A DNA stretch of 64,000 bases from an uncultured Candidatus Melainabacteria bacterium (GCA_947525005.1 CANNUY010000007.1:1-64000); one strand, 5' to 3'. Positions 26,578-35,628 are shown, counted from the first letter of the stretch. The notes: generated from the letters alone by a model not told the origin. A program made the numbers and translations.

Positions 26578-27834
26578 ATGAAAAAGATAGTTTCTCTATT
26601 GGTTATAACATTTTTATTAGCAACTAATGTTTTCGCAGAAGAAATTGTTAAAGTCGATATGGATACTGCGATTAATGTTGCTTTATCTAAAAATGTTATG
26701 TATCAAGCTAAGAAGAAAGATGTTGAGATTGCAGAGAAAAATATCAAGATTGCTAACAGATTGAAAAACCCACAACTTTTTTCACATACGTTAATTGGTA
26801 GAGTTACACGTGGTAACAATAGTCAATTAGGTATGAATATTCCAGTTGAGGTTATGAAACGTAGTGCAAGAAAAGGTGTTGCTTTAGCAGAATATGAAAA
26901 AGCGAAAACAGAGCTTGCGAAGTACGAATATAATCTGAAGATTGATGTTATGGAAGCATATTTTGAAGTTTTGTGTGCAAAATCTCATTATATCTTGATG
27001 GAAAGAAAAGAGTATTGGTATAAGAATATTTTATCAATCGCTGAACATAAGAAATCGACAGAGCCACGTTATGAAATTAACGTATTGAGAGCGAAGATTA
27101 AACATGAGCGTGAATTGATTGATTTGAATTACTTGAGTTCTAATGTGAATGAAGCTATTTGTAATTTCAATAAGGTCTTAAACACAAATGAGCGTGAAAT
27201 TACCTATGATACAATAGAGTCATCTTTGAGAGATAATTCGTATATTTTAAATATAAAATTACCATCTTGTGAAAAATTAGTTGATTTTGCGATGAAGCAT
27301 AATTACGAATTGAAGATTGCAAAAGATGATATAAAAATTGCAGATAAAAATATAACTTTAGTTAAACGTCAACGAGTACCTGATTTGTATTTAGCAGGTG
27401 GTTATGCTTATCAAAAAATGAGTACTCATGATCCTTATGACGGTGCGTATGTGACTGCAGGCATGGATTTACCTATATTTTATACATATAGACCAGAAAT
27501 TCAACAGTCAAAAATTGTGTTGGATAGGTTGAAATACAATAAGGTTGCGTATGAGGATTTGTTGAATTATACAATTCAGGATAATTATTACAAGTTCAAT
27601 GCTCATAAAAACAATATGGAACATGCACAAAAAATTTATAACGATATGGATAGACTTCTTACCCTTGAATCAGAAGCATATAAGAAAAATGAAATCAGGC
27701 TTATGGACTTGATGAATATAGAAGACTCTCAACAACAATATATGACAGAGTTTATTGAGTCTATTCACTTGTTTTATAAGGCATATCTTGATTTGTTGAG
27801 AAATTTGGGTAGAGATTTGGACGAAACTTTGTAG
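26578..27834 (+). CDS. TolC-family outer membrane efflux protein
   Basis: 418 aa with signal peptide MKK...VFA (~1-20). The two-fold repeated helical layout of TolC is visible: each half starts with a MDTAINVALSKN / CEKLVDFAMKHNYELKIA helix and contains a P-D-L-Y beta entry (QRVPDLYLAGGYAY). It forms the outer membrane exit duct for tripartite efflux pumps or type I export; partner membrane-fusion and pump genes are not in the window. Five bases after alaS, so probably read through from it. Confidence 0.88.
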   Translation: MKKIVSLLVITFLLATNVFAEEIVKVDMDTAINVALSKNVMYQAKKKDVEIAEKNIKIANRLKNPQLFSHTLIGRVTRGNNSQLGMNIPVEVMKRSARKGVALAEYEKAKTELAKYEYNLKIDVMEAYFEVLCAKSHYILMERKEYWYKNILSIAEHKKSTEPRYEINVLRAKIKHERELIDLNYLSSNVNEAICNFNKVLNTNEREITYDTIESSLRDNSYILNIKLPSCEKLVDFAMKHNYELKIAKDDIKIADKNITLVKRQRVPDLYLAGGYAYQKMSTHDPYDGAYVTAGMDLPIFYTYRPEIQQSKIVLDRLKYNKVAYEDLLNYTIQDNYYKFNAHKNNMEHAQKIYNDMDRLLTLESEAYKKNEIRLMDLMNIEDSQQQYMTEFIESIHLFYKAYLDLLRNLGRDLDETL

Positions 27835-27849
27835 AGAGTATTGTGTACA

Positions 27850-27895
27850 TTATTACGAGGCTCGAATCTAGTGAGAGCCGTGATAATTCAAACCT
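27850..27895. terminator. Hairpin of the repeat type, probable terminator
   Basis: Imperfect stem ATTACGAGGCTC ... GAGAGCCGTGATAAT between convergent tolC-like and antiporter genes. A similar hairpin (GCAAGGCT ... AGCCTTGC with AATGTAGTGTG in the loop) stands at 51008-51042, so both belong to one dispersed family. Confidence 0.5.
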
Positions 27896-27929
27896 GATTC
27901 AGTATCTCCAGAATATGCAAAATTATTAA

Positions 27930-29243
27930 TTACACAACCTTAAATAAAATAACTCCAATTAGTGCAAAGACGATTAGTGCAATATTATAATGTAAAAATG
28001 TTGGTATGCAGGTATCCCAAATATGATTGTGTTGACCATCAACATTCAATCCAGAGGTAGGTCCAAGTGTTGTATCTGATGCAGGTGAACCAGCATCTCC
28101 AAGTGCTGCTGCAGCTGCAAGAACAATCGTTGTTTGCGCTACGTTAAACCCCATTTTTATAAATACAGGAACAAATACTACTGCAAGAATAGGAATTGTA
28201 CCAAATGAAGTGCCTATTCCCATTGTTATTATTAGACCAACAAACAACATTATAAGTGAAGTCATTATTTGGTTTGCTGGAAGTATCGCAATTATTGAGT
28301 TTACAAAGGTATCAATTCCACCTGTTGATTTTAGAACTGTTGCAAATCCAGCTGCAACAAGCATTATGAAGGCAACGTAACCCATCATATAAATACCTTC
28401 GTCCATTAATTTATCCATCTTACTGTGTTTTACAGCACCAAGTGAAAATATAATTCCTAGTCCACATAGAGCTCCTAATGGTAATGAGTGAGTTAAAATT
28501 TGAACACTGAATGTGATAAGAGCTGCAAGTATTGTTATATAATGTTTGTAATTTAGTTTTAAATCCTCTGTTTTTGTTTCTGATACTTTTATATCTTTAT
28601 ATGTACGAGGTTTTCTATATGATATAAATAATGAAACTAATAATCCTGCAACCATTCCAAGTCCAAGTACCCAAGTATATTTCCAAACATCATCTTTTGC
28701 TATTATCATTCCGTTTTGAACCATGTTTTCAGCTAGTAGGTTATGGAAAATCAATCCAAATCCTGCAGGAATTGTTATATAAGGAGTTTTTAACCCAAAT
28801 GCTAAAATAGAAGCGATTGCCCGTCTATCAATGTTCATTATATTGAAGGTATGTAATAACGGTGGAATAAGAATTGGTATGAATGCAATATGGATAGGAA
28901 TAATGTTTTGTGATGCCATTGAAATTAAAATAAGTACAAGATAAAGTACACATTTTCTGTTATCCACAAATTCAATTATTTTATTAGAAATGATGTCTGT
29001 TAAGCCTGTGTGGTTCATAGCCGCAGCAAATGCTCCAAGAAGTATATAGCTTAGTGCCGTTTCAGAGTTACCACCCATACCAGAGATAAATGTGTTCATA
29101 ATATCTGTTATGTGCATACCTGAAGTTAATCCAGCTATGATTGTTGATATTATAATTGACAAAAGCACGTTAACCCTGCATAAACATAGTATGAACAAAC
29201 AAGTTATCGAGATGATTACAGGGTTTATAATTAGGTTTAACAT
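27930..29243 (-). CDS. Na+/H+ antiporter family protein (YuiF-type)
   Basis: 437 aa with about twelve transmembrane helices. The C-terminal signature SDTTLGPTSGLNVDGQHNHIWDTCIPTF is characteristic of the PF03553-type Na+/H+ antiporters (YuiF group). It may exchange sodium for protons or carry an amino acid; sequence does not decide. It begins two bases after a small 100-aa gene, forming a two-gene operon with the leaderless-type promoter at 29555-29583. Confidence 0.85.
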   Translation of the reverse strand: MLNLIINPVIISITCLFILCLCRVNVLLSIIISTIIAGLTSGMHITDIMNTFISGMGGNSETALSYILLGAFAAAMNHTGLTDIISNKIIEFVDNRKCVLYLVLILISMASQNIIPIHIAFIPILIPPLLHTFNIMNIDRRAIASILAFGLKTPYITIPAGFGLIFHNLLAENMVQNGMIIAKDDVWKYTWVLGLGMVAGLLVSLFISYRKPRTYKDIKVSETKTEDLKLNYKHYITILAALITFSVQILTHSLPLGALCGLGIIFSLGAVKHSKMDKLMDEGIYMMGYVAFIMLVAAGFATVLKSTGGIDTFVNSIIAILPANQIMTSLIMLFVGLIITMGIGTSFGTIPILAVVFVPVFIKMGFNVAQTTIVLAAAAALGDAGSPASDTTLGPTSGLNVDGQHNHIWDTCIPTFLHYNIALIVFALIGVILFKVV

Positions 29244-29245
29244 TA

Positions 29246-29548
29246 TTATTTCTCTAGTTTTTCAATGATTTCTAATGATACTTCTTTTTGAAGTTCAAAT
29301 GGCATTATTTTCAAGTATTGAAATGCGTCTGCAAGTTCTCTATCTTTGTCATACCAGCGTTTACAAAAATAATTGAAGGCTTCTTCTAGCTTGTTTTGTG
29401 CAATACTTAACCCAAAATCTTTTGCTTTTTGAACGATAAAATTTGCGCATTCGTGTTGTAATTTTTCGTCAGCTTCTGACATCATTCCAACTGCTAAACT
29501 TAATGTAGGTTCTAAGTCGTACCATCTTTGTGTAAAATTATTTTCCAT
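29246..29548 (-). CDS. Small helical protein upstream of the antiporter
   Basis: 100 aa, acidic, all-helical, no membrane segment. Sequence such as SLAVGMMSEADEKLQHECANF suggests a soluble accessory protein. Co-transcribed with the antiporter. No family recognised. The ATG lies six bases after a -10 box and lacks a ribosome site. Confidence 0.7.
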   Translation of the reverse strand: MENNFTQRWYDLEPTLSLAVGMMSEADEKLQHECANFIVQKAKDFGLSIAQNKLEEAFNYFCKRWYDKDRELADAFQYLKIMPFELQKEVSLEIIEKLEK

Positions 29549-29554
29549 ACACTT

Positions 29555-29583
29555 AGGATAAGATATATAAGATATAATGTCAA
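29555..29583 (-). promoter_or_regulatory. Sigma-70 promoter with leaderless spacing
   Basis: Minus strand: TTGACA (29578-29583), 17 bases, TATCCT (29555-29560), six bases, ATG. The consensus -35 and exact 17-bp spacer make this the best-supported of the leaderless-type starts. Confidence 0.6.
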
Positions 29584-29588
29584 CTTGT

Positions 29589-30410
29589 TTACTTTATCTT
29601 AGTATAGATATTATTAGCTCCATAAATTTTGTCGTGAAGATGTTTCATACCGTTTCCGTATGTGTACATAAGCTCTTTTGGGAAGTTTGATTGGATATCT
29701 AATAACATCATATCGTGTGTTATAAATTCTTTCGTTAAAAATACAAAATCAGTATTTTGGGTATAAAAAATATTAGTTTGAGAGTTATCATTAGATGCAA
29801 TTTTTCCATAAATTGCTTCACTGTCATCTATTACAAGAGCTATAATTCTTCCATTTATACAGTTTTCAATCCTTTTTACAAAAGGGTGCTCATATACAAG
29901 TCCAAAATTTGTGTGAATTTTTTCAAAGCTTATAATTCTTATTTCTACGTTTCTGTTATAGGCATTTAAAAGTTCTTGTTCAAATAGTTTAAAGTCTTTT
30001 GCCCACAATTCAATATAGATTGATTTTTTTGCAGAATTTATTGTATCAATGATTTTAGACATTATATTTGTTTTATTTGATATAGGAATGATTGGTTCAT
30101 ATATATCTTCTTTTATTTCAGGAAGATGTTTTTCAAGATAATCAAGATTGTGGTTAATATGTTTTTTGAAATTTTTAGTCAAGTCTTTTGGCTTGATAGG
30201 AATGTATTTAACAGGTTTTTCTAATGTCGCTGAAACAATACCTTTTTGAGCAAGCGCATTAAGTGTGTCGTAAGCTCTTGCTTGTGGTACTTCTGAAAGT
30301 TTGCTAATTTCGTAACCTGTTGCAGGGTGTTTTTTTAATAAAGCAAGATAAACTTTAGCTTCATAGGTGTTAAATCCTATTTCTTTTAAACTTTCTATAA
30401 GTTTTGTCAT
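29589..30410 (-). CDS. TrmB-family transcriptional regulator
   Basis: 273 aa. The N-terminal winged helix (GFNTYEAKVYLALLKKHPATG, then YEISKLSEVPQARAYD and GIVSATLEKPVKYIP) is diagnostic for TrmB. The C-terminal part, with LWAKDFKLFEQEL and a VEIRIISF strand, is the sugar-sensing/PLD-like region of the family. It lies four bases downstream of the first PlsC gene, so it is the last gene of the acyltransferase operon; it may regulate lipid or sugar-phosphate genes, possibly sensing a sugar ligand. Confidence 0.87.
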   Translation of the reverse strand: MTKLIESLKEIGFNTYEAKVYLALLKKHPATGYEISKLSEVPQARAYDTLNALAQKGIVSATLEKPVKYIPIKPKDLTKNFKKHINHNLDYLEKHLPEIKEDIYEPIIPISNKTNIMSKIIDTINSAKKSIYIELWAKDFKLFEQELLNAYNRNVEIRIISFEKIHTNFGLVYEHPFVKRIENCINGRIIALVIDDSEAIYGKIASNDNSQTNIFYTQNTDFVFLTKEFITHDMMLLDIQSNFPKELMYTYGNGMKHLHDKIYGANNIYTKIK

Positions 30411-30413
30411 ATA

Positions 30414-31094
30414 TTATGCATCAACCTTTTCTTTTAATTGGTTAGCTAATTTGTTTTCATACCCTGTATATTCGCAAATCTGTTCTGCCCATTGTTTAAG
30501 GATTTCTTCTGATGGAAGTTCGTAAGAGATAGGTTTTCCTACCTTTACAGTTATGTGTTTTTTAAATAATGATTTGCCTGCGTATCCATCGAAACCTGCT
30601 ATTCCGATAGGTACAATATCCATTTTAGCTTTTTTTGCAATAAGTGTAAACCCTTTTTGAATATTTTCAATAGAGTGTGAATGACAAATTTTGCCTTCAG
30701 GGAAAATTCCTAGTGACCAATTTGTTTTTATTAAATCAAGCACTGTCTTGAATGTAGCAAGTTCTGGTTTTTCTCTATTAACAGCAAATGCACCTAAAGA
30801 TTTTACAAGATTTCTAAGTAGCCAGTTTTTATCAGTGAATAGTTCTTGTTTAGCCATAAAAGCAATCTTTTTTCCTGAAGCAAGAGCTACAAAAGGTGGA
30901 TCAAGATATGAAGTATGGTTTGCCGTAAAGAGATATTTTTTATGTTTGTCTAAATTTTCTCTACCTTCGATTTTTATATTGTATTGAAGTTTTGCAGCTG
31001 GTATAACTATAAAAGTTACGAATAATTTGTAAAATAACGAACGACCCCAGCCGTATTCTTTTGCATATCTTCTGTTATAATTTCTTGTTTCCAT
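30414..31094 (-). CDS. 1-acyl-glycerol-3-phosphate acyltransferase (PlsC family), copy 1
   Basis: 226 aa. HX4D motif NHTSYLD (catalytic His ~60) and glycerol-phosphate site FPEGKIC (~135). The reaction adds the second acyl chain to lysophosphatidate. It is about 35-40% identical by eye to the next gene upstream (31120-31818), a tandem paralogue. The second motif is FPEGKI rather than FPEGTR, which may mean a different acceptor. Confidence 0.88.
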   Translation of the reverse strand: METRNYNRRYAKEYGWGRSLFYKLFVTFIVIPAAKLQYNIKIEGRENLDKHKKYLFTANHTSYLDPPFVALASGKKIAFMAKQELFTDKNWLLRNLVKSLGAFAVNREKPELATFKTVLDLIKTNWSLGIFPEGKICHSHSIENIQKGFTLIAKKAKMDIVPIGIAGFDGYAGKSLFKKHITVKVGKPISYELPSEEILKQWAEQICEYTGYENKLANQLKEKVDA

Positions 31095-31119
31095 ATCTTT
31101 TCCAACTTCTATTTAAGTA

Positions 31120-31818
31120 CTACTGTTTTTCGTGAATATATTCAAATCCTGTTAATTCGGCAACTGCTTCACCCCATTGTCTAACCATAGAATCAACGTC
31201 ATCAGAATATGGGATAAGTTTGCCTATTTTAACAACAATTCTTCCTGTGAAAGGGAGTCTTTTTACTTCGTTTGTTCCAGTTATCCCAACAGGAATTATT
31301 CCACATTTTGTTTTGCGAGCGATTGAAGCAAACCCTTTTGTTACGTTAGTAATTTTTCCTGGTTCTTGTCTAGTACCTTGAGGAAAAATCCCTAGTACCC
31401 AACCTGTTTGTTTTATAGACATAACTGTTTTTATTGTTGAGATACTAACATGACCTCTGTCTACAGCGAACGCACCTAACCAATTAAGCCACCATCTTAA
31501 AAATGGGTTATAGAACAACTCTTTTTTTGCCATATAAGCAACACCTTTGTTAGCAATTCCACAAACGAGTGGTGGGTCAAGTGTTGATAAATGGTTGCCT
31601 GCTAGGATATATGCATTATCTTTAGGTAAGTTTTCAGTTCCTTCTACTTTAAGTCTGTAAACAAGTTTAAACCTAATCATATAACCAACGTGTGTTACTA
31701 GGAATTGAAAAATTCTTCTCCATTTGTTGTAAAACTCAGGTTTTCTTAATGAAAAATTAGGTTCTTGTTTCTTTTGTGTTAGTTCTGTTTTTGTAGGAAC
31801 TTCTTTTGTTTTTGTCAT
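31120..31818 (-). CDS. 1-acyl-glycerol-3-phosphate acyltransferase (PlsC family), copy 2
   Basis: 232 aa. NHLSTLD (HX4D) and FPQGTRQEPG motifs; the basic N-terminal ~30 residues and hydrophobic segment place it at the inner membrane. First gene of the operon continuing to copy 1 and the TrmB regulator, divergent from plsY. Copy 2 keeps the more canonical motif and is the likelier housekeeping PlsC. Ribosome site AAAAGGA. Confidence 0.88.
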   Translation of the reverse strand: MTKTKEVPTKTELTQKKQEPNFSLRKPEFYNKWRRIFQFLVTHVGYMIRFKLVYRLKVEGTENLPKDNAYILAGNHLSTLDPPLVCGIANKGVAYMAKKELFYNPFLRWWLNWLGAFAVDRGHVSISTIKTVMSIKQTGWVLGIFPQGTRQEPGKITNVTKGFASIARKTKCGIIPVGITGTNEVKRLPFTGRIVVKIGKLIPYSDDVDSMVRQWGEAVAELTGFEYIHEKQ

Positions 31819-31955
31819 ATATAATCCTTTTATTAAAAAGATTATACACCAAAAATTATAAGATAGAAAATTGTTAAATGGGATAGAAAAATGTTTACAT
31901 ATAGATATAGTTTTTGGTATTATGGAAAGGTAATATTTAGAATAAAGAGGAAATT

Positions 31956-32567
31956 ATGACAGGGATATTAATTATAGTTGGTTTAGTAATAGTTGCATCA
32001 TATTTAATTGGTTCAATTCCAACAGGATATTTGATAGTAAAAGGTATGACAGGACAAGATATTAGAACGATTGGTTCAGGTTCAACTGGTGCTACAAACG
32101 TAAAACGTGTATTGGGTAAAAAATGGTTTTTTATAGTCATGTTATTAGATGCATTTAAGGGTGCTTTACCTGTTATATTGGCAAAACTTTATGCAGGTGA
32201 TGTTTCTGGAGTTGGATTGTTTCCTGTTTTAGCAGCTGTTGCTGTTATTATTGGTCATAGTAAACCTATCTTTTTACAGTTTAAGGGTGGAAAATCAGTT
32301 GCATCAGGTGTCGGTACAATATTGGCTTTGAATTGGCAGGTGGGCTTGATTATTGCTCTTGTTTGGAGTGTTGTAACTTATTTTAGTAAGTATGTTTCAT
32401 TGGGTTCTATTGTGGCATTAGTTTTATCACCATTTATTATGAAATATGTAGGACACGCACCAGTTGCCTATGTTGGATATTGTGCTTTGGGTGCGATTTA
32501 TATCGTTTATTTACATAGACAAAATATTGTAAGACTTATAAAAGGTGAAGAAAACAAAGTTAGATAG
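31956..32567 (+). CDS. plsY: Glycerol-3-phosphate acyltransferase PlsY
   Basis: 203 aa, about six transmembrane helices. Transfers an acyl group from acyl-phosphate to glycerol-3-phosphate, the first step of phospholipid synthesis. The motifs YLIGSIPTGYL, GSGSTGATNV and later FKGGKSVASGVG are all intact. Ribosome site AAAGAGGAA. Divergent from the two plsC genes; together they give phosphatidate. plsX is not in the window. Confidence 0.95.
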   Translation: MTGILIIVGLVIVASYLIGSIPTGYLIVKGMTGQDIRTIGSGSTGATNVKRVLGKKWFFIVMLLDAFKGALPVILAKLYAGDVSGVGLFPVLAAVAVIIGHSKPIFLQFKGGKSVASGVGTILALNWQVGLIIALVWSVVTYFSKYVSLGSIVALVLSPFIMKYVGHAPVAYVGYCALGAIYIVYLHRQNIVRLIKGEENKVR

Positions 32568-32621
32568 ATTTGTAGTTTTGGACGGTTATGCGCAACTTAC
32601 AATTTAAAAAATTTAAAAACT

Positions 32622-32655
32622 AAAAGAACCTGCTTGATGCAGGTTCTTTTTTATT
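32622..32655 (+). terminator. Terminator of plsY
   Basis: A 12-bp stem (32622-32633 with 32639-32650) with a 5-base loop, and T-rich on the right. The A run on the left lets it serve the minus-strand gene at 32676 too. Confidence 0.85.
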
Positions 32656-32675
32656 TTAGTATTCAATCAAAAGTC

Positions 32676-32933
32676 TTACGCTAATACATTTAATCCTTGA
32701 TTACTAGCTGCAGATGATTCGTGTTCAGAAATAATTCTGAAGGTTCTATACAATTTGTAACCCAATGATGTTAGTGGGTTTGCATTTAAAGAATCTGCTT
32801 TTTTAGCGATTGTTTGTTCTTTTTCAAAATTGATAGAATTTTGTTGTTGTGAACGCGGTGCGCTTTGTTTTATGTTATTGTTTCCGTTAGCTCTGAAACT
32901 AACCATATATCCATTTATTGAATTAACTTTCAT
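32676..32933 (-). CDS. Small lineage-type protein under an operator array
   Basis: 85 aa from the ATG preceded by AAGAAGGT. The leader MKVNSINGYMVSFRANGNN contains a V-S-F-x-x-N-G unit like the F-x-G leaders of the HExxH proteins, followed by a Gln/Asn-rich linker and a helical C-terminus (LTSLGYKLYRTFRIISEH). No membrane segment or catalytic motif. The upstream region has a near-consensus promoter bracketed by two copies of a 19-bp palindrome, so the gene is probably tightly repressed. Function unknown. Confidence 0.65.
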   Translation of the reverse strand: MKVNSINGYMVSFRANGNNNIKQSAPRSQQQNSINFEKEQTIAKKADSLNANPLTSLGYKLYRTFRIISEHESSAASNQGLNVLA

Positions 32934-32952
32934 AATTACCTTCTTTTGTTTT

Positions 32953-32971
32953 AAGTGTTTTTTATACACTT
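32953..32971. promoter_or_regulatory. Operator site 1 (AAGTGT-N7-ACACTT)
   Basis: Perfect 6-bp inverted repeat around a 7-base AT-rich centre. It lies about +8 to +26 of the predicted minus-strand transcript, where a bound repressor would block. Confidence 0.6.
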
Positions 32972-32985
32972 CATTTTACAATTTC

Positions 32986-33014
32986 ATTATGCACCATAAT
33001 AAAATATTTGTCAA
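32986..33014 (-). promoter_or_regulatory. Promoter of the small protein gene
   Basis: Minus strand: TTGACA (33009-33014), 17 bases, CATAAT (32986-32991). Near-perfect sigma-70 promoter; its -35 overlaps operator 2. Confidence 0.7.
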
Positions 33015-33031
33015 GTGTTATTTTTACACTA
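33013..33031. promoter_or_regulatory. Operator site 2 (AAGTGT-N7-ACACTA)
   Basis: The same palindrome with one mismatch, starting 60 bp from site 1 and overlapping the -35 box. Confidence 0.6.
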
Positions 33032-33075
33032 ATTAAAAATAGTCTAAAACTATTGAAAATACTACACTTTTGATA

Positions 33076-33094
33076 AAGTGCAAAATGTACACTT
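33076..33094. promoter_or_regulatory. Operator site 3 (AAGTGC-N7-ACACTT)
   Basis: Third copy with one mismatch, 63 bp from site 2, about six helical turns. A plus-strand TATAAT (33117-33122) lies 22 bp downstream, so it may also affect a weak divergent promoter. Confidence 0.55.
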
Positions 33095-33195
33095 AATCGT
33101 TTTTGGGAAAACTTTATATAATATTAATCTAAATTTTTAGGAATTTGAGGTGATTTGTATGTTTTTGTGGATTTTTTTCTTTATTTTTATAAAAA

Positions 33196-33229
33196 ATATG
33201 CTGTAAACTTAGTCTTGTTTACAGCATAT
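33196..33229 (-). terminator. Terminator of pepA
   Basis: Perfect 13-bp stem (33196-33208 with 33217-33229); on the minus strand it is followed by TTTTTTAT. Confidence 0.85.
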
Positions 33230-33250
33230 CTTCATTTTTTACTTATAAGT

Positions 33251-34654
33251 CTATTCAGTTATATAGTTCAATAATGCTCTTACACCTGCACCTGTTGAAC
33301 CTTTTATAAATTCGCCTTGAGGCTTATCAATGTAAGCAACGCCAGCAATATCGATATGTGCCCATTTTACGTCTTTTACAAATTCTTGTAAGAATAAGCC
33401 TGCTGTTGATGCTCCACCCCAACGTGAACCAGTGTTTTGCATGTCAGCTACGTTACTTTTTAGGCTTTCTTTATATTCTTCATACATAGGTAACTCCCAG
33501 TATCTTTCACCTTGTGAGTCTGCTGATTTGATAATATCTTTAACAAGTGTGTTATCATTACCAACGATACCTGCTGCAACTGTTCCTAATGCAACAACGC
33601 ATGCTCCTGTTAGTGTCGCTAAATCAACAACTTCATCAACACCAAGCTCACTTGCGTAACATAATGCATCAGCTAGAGTTAATCTACCTTCAGCGTCTGT
33701 ATTGTCAACTTCAATAGTTTTTCCGTTTTTAGCAGTTAAGATATCTCCGGGTTTGTAAGCAGAACAACCAGGCATGTTTTCGCATGCTGCAATAATACCG
33801 TGAACTTCAACATCTGGTGCTAAGTCTTTAATTACGCTCATAACACCAAGTACACAAGCTGCACCTGACATATCGTCTTTCATTGTTAGCATTGATGACG
33901 CAGGTTTGATATCCAATCCTCCACTATCAAAACAGATGCCCTTACCAATAATGGCAATACGTTTTTTAGGGTTTGGAACAGTATATTTCATGTGGATAAA
34001 TTTAGGTGGTTGTGCACTACCTTTTGCTACAGCTAAATATGCACCCATGCCCATTTTTTCACATTCTTCTTTATCATAGATTTTTGTTTCAAGTTTGAAA
34101 CTTTCGGCAAGTTCTGCCAACTTTGTTGGAGTTGCGTATTGAGCAGGTTCGTTAGCCAAGTCACGAGTGAACTTCATAGCTTTACATACTGTTTCGTATC
34201 TGTCAAAGTTTTCTAATAATTCTTCGCTTCTGTTCACAAAAACAGTTTCAACGTGTTTGTCTTTTTTTGTTTTGTATTTGTCAAACGCATAATCAGCGAT
34301 GTGGATACCATAAATAAGTTGTTCAGAATAATCAAAATCTACATCTGTAAATTCAAATGCAACAGTTTTTGCTTCCATGACAACTGCTTTTTTCATGGCT
34401 TTTGCTACAGCACTTCTTAGTTTGTGTTTGTTAAAATCTTCCTTTTTACCAAAACCTACAGCTAAAATTTTGCGAGCTGGTTGGTTTCCATAGGTATGTA
34501 TTAAATAAGTAGTTCCTAATTTACCTTCGAAATTATCTTGTTCAATAGCATATTTGTTTACTAATTCTTCTGATGTTTTGCCGTTTTCGTACATATTAAC
34601 AACAAGGATATCGCATTCTTGATGTTGTGCATCAGTAACCAATTTAATTTCCAT
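33251..34654 (-). CDS. pepA: Leucyl aminopeptidase (M17)
   Basis: 467 aa. Cytosolic two-metal exopeptidase removing N-terminal residues from peptides. The C-terminal catalytic half has GKGICFDSGGLDIKP, MKDDMSGAA, the family signature NTDAEGRLTLADAL and GGASTAGLFLQEF. The N-terminal macro-like domain is present. Length is typical. Ribosome site AAAGGAG. Monocistronic, with its own terminator. Confidence 0.96.
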   Translation of the reverse strand: MEIKLVTDAQHQECDILVVNMYENGKTSEELVNKYAIEQDNFEGKLGTTYLIHTYGNQPARKILAVGFGKKEDFNKHKLRSAVAKAMKKAVVMEAKTVAFEFTDVDFDYSEQLIYGIHIADYAFDKYKTKKDKHVETVFVNRSEELLENFDRYETVCKAMKFTRDLANEPAQYATPTKLAELAESFKLETKIYDKEECEKMGMGAYLAVAKGSAQPPKFIHMKYTVPNPKKRIAIIGKGICFDSGGLDIKPASSMLTMKDDMSGAACVLGVMSVIKDLAPDVEVHGIIAACENMPGCSAYKPGDILTAKNGKTIEVDNTDAEGRLTLADALCYASELGVDEVVDLATLTGACVVALGTVAAGIVGNDNTLVKDIIKSADSQGERYWELPMYEEYKESLKSNVADMQNTGSRWGGASTAGLFLQEFVKDVKWAHIDIAGVAYIDKPQGEFIKGSTGAGVRALLNYITE

Positions 34655-34714
34655 AAATTTCTCCTTTCTATTTTTAATTAAATTATATATAATAATAATA
34701 ACAGGAGCAAGAAT

Positions 34715-35494
34715 ATGAAGATTGGTATAGTAGGATTAGGTCTAATAGGCGGTTCTATATTTAAGGATTTAACAAGGTTGGGATACGATTGCGTTGGAAT
34801 TTCTCAATCACAAAAAGGTATTGATAAGGTTTATTCTGATTATAAATATTTATCAGATTGTAACCTTGTTTTTGTGTGCAAGGAGATGAGTAAGACTATA
34901 GAAACACTAAAAGCTTTGGAAAGTTATTTAAAACCAGAAACAGTGGTTACAGATGTTTGTAGTTTAAAAGAGTTTTTGACAAAAGAAAAATATCGTTTTA
35001 ATTTTATACCGTCACACCCAATGGCAGGTACTGAATTTAGTGGTTGGGCGAGTGCTCAAGAAAATTTGTTTGAGGGTGCAAAATGGGTAATAACACCATT
35101 AGTTAATGATTATAAATCAGGAGTACTAGAACGAGTTATAACCGATTTAAAAGCAGAGATTGTTTACTCTACTCCTCAAGAACATGATAGAGCAGTTGCC
35201 TTGATATCGCATATGCCAATGGTGGTAGCACAAGCTCTTTATAAGTCTGTAGAAGGTAATAAACTTGCACAAAAACTTGCATCAAGTGGGTTTAGAGATA
35301 TGACAAGATTGGCACTTTCTAGTGTTGACATGGCTGATGATATGGTGAGCTTAAATTCTAAAAATATCCAAGATGCTATTTTGAAACTATATTCTGCTCT
35401 AGGTGATTTGACCAAAAGTGATTATAAAAAACAGATAGAAAGTATAAAATTAAGCCGTCAAAAGATGTATAAAGACGGTAAGAATGTTTTGTAG
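34715..35494 (+). CDS. tyrA: Prephenate dehydrogenase
   Basis: 259 aa. Oxidative decarboxylation of prephenate to 4-hydroxyphenylpyruvate for tyrosine (arogenate as substrate is possible). N-terminal NAD(P) fold GIVGLGLIGGSIF; catalytic region SHPMAGTEFSGW; and helix QEHDRAVALISHMPM with the conserved His. No C-terminal ACT domain, as in short TyrA forms. AACAGGAG ribosome site. The phenylalanine branch enzyme PheA is at 52012. Confidence 0.93.
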   Translation: MKIGIVGLGLIGGSIFKDLTRLGYDCVGISQSQKGIDKVYSDYKYLSDCNLVFVCKEMSKTIETLKALESYLKPETVVTDVCSLKEFLTKEKYRFNFIPSHPMAGTEFSGWASAQENLFEGAKWVITPLVNDYKSGVLERVITDLKAEIVYSTPQEHDRAVALISHMPMVVAQALYKSVEGNKLAQKLASSGFRDMTRLALSSVDMADDMVSLNSKNIQDAILKLYSALGDLTKSDYKKQIESIKLSRQKMYKDGKNVL

Positions 35495-35628
35495 ATATTT
35501 TGTATCTCAAGTGAAGAATTTCTACGAACAAAGCTTAATTATGAATTGCGAATTAAATTGTATATATAAAGCCTTTTATTCTCAACCTGTCGGATTAAAA
35601 ACTCAAGTTTTTGTTTAATAATTTATTG

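Noticed and set aside
33160..33207. 15-codon hydrophobic frame (MFLWIFF...) with an AGGTGA upstream
   Set aside because: It overlaps the pepA terminator stem and its promoter has no -35; a type I toxin is conceivable but unsupported.
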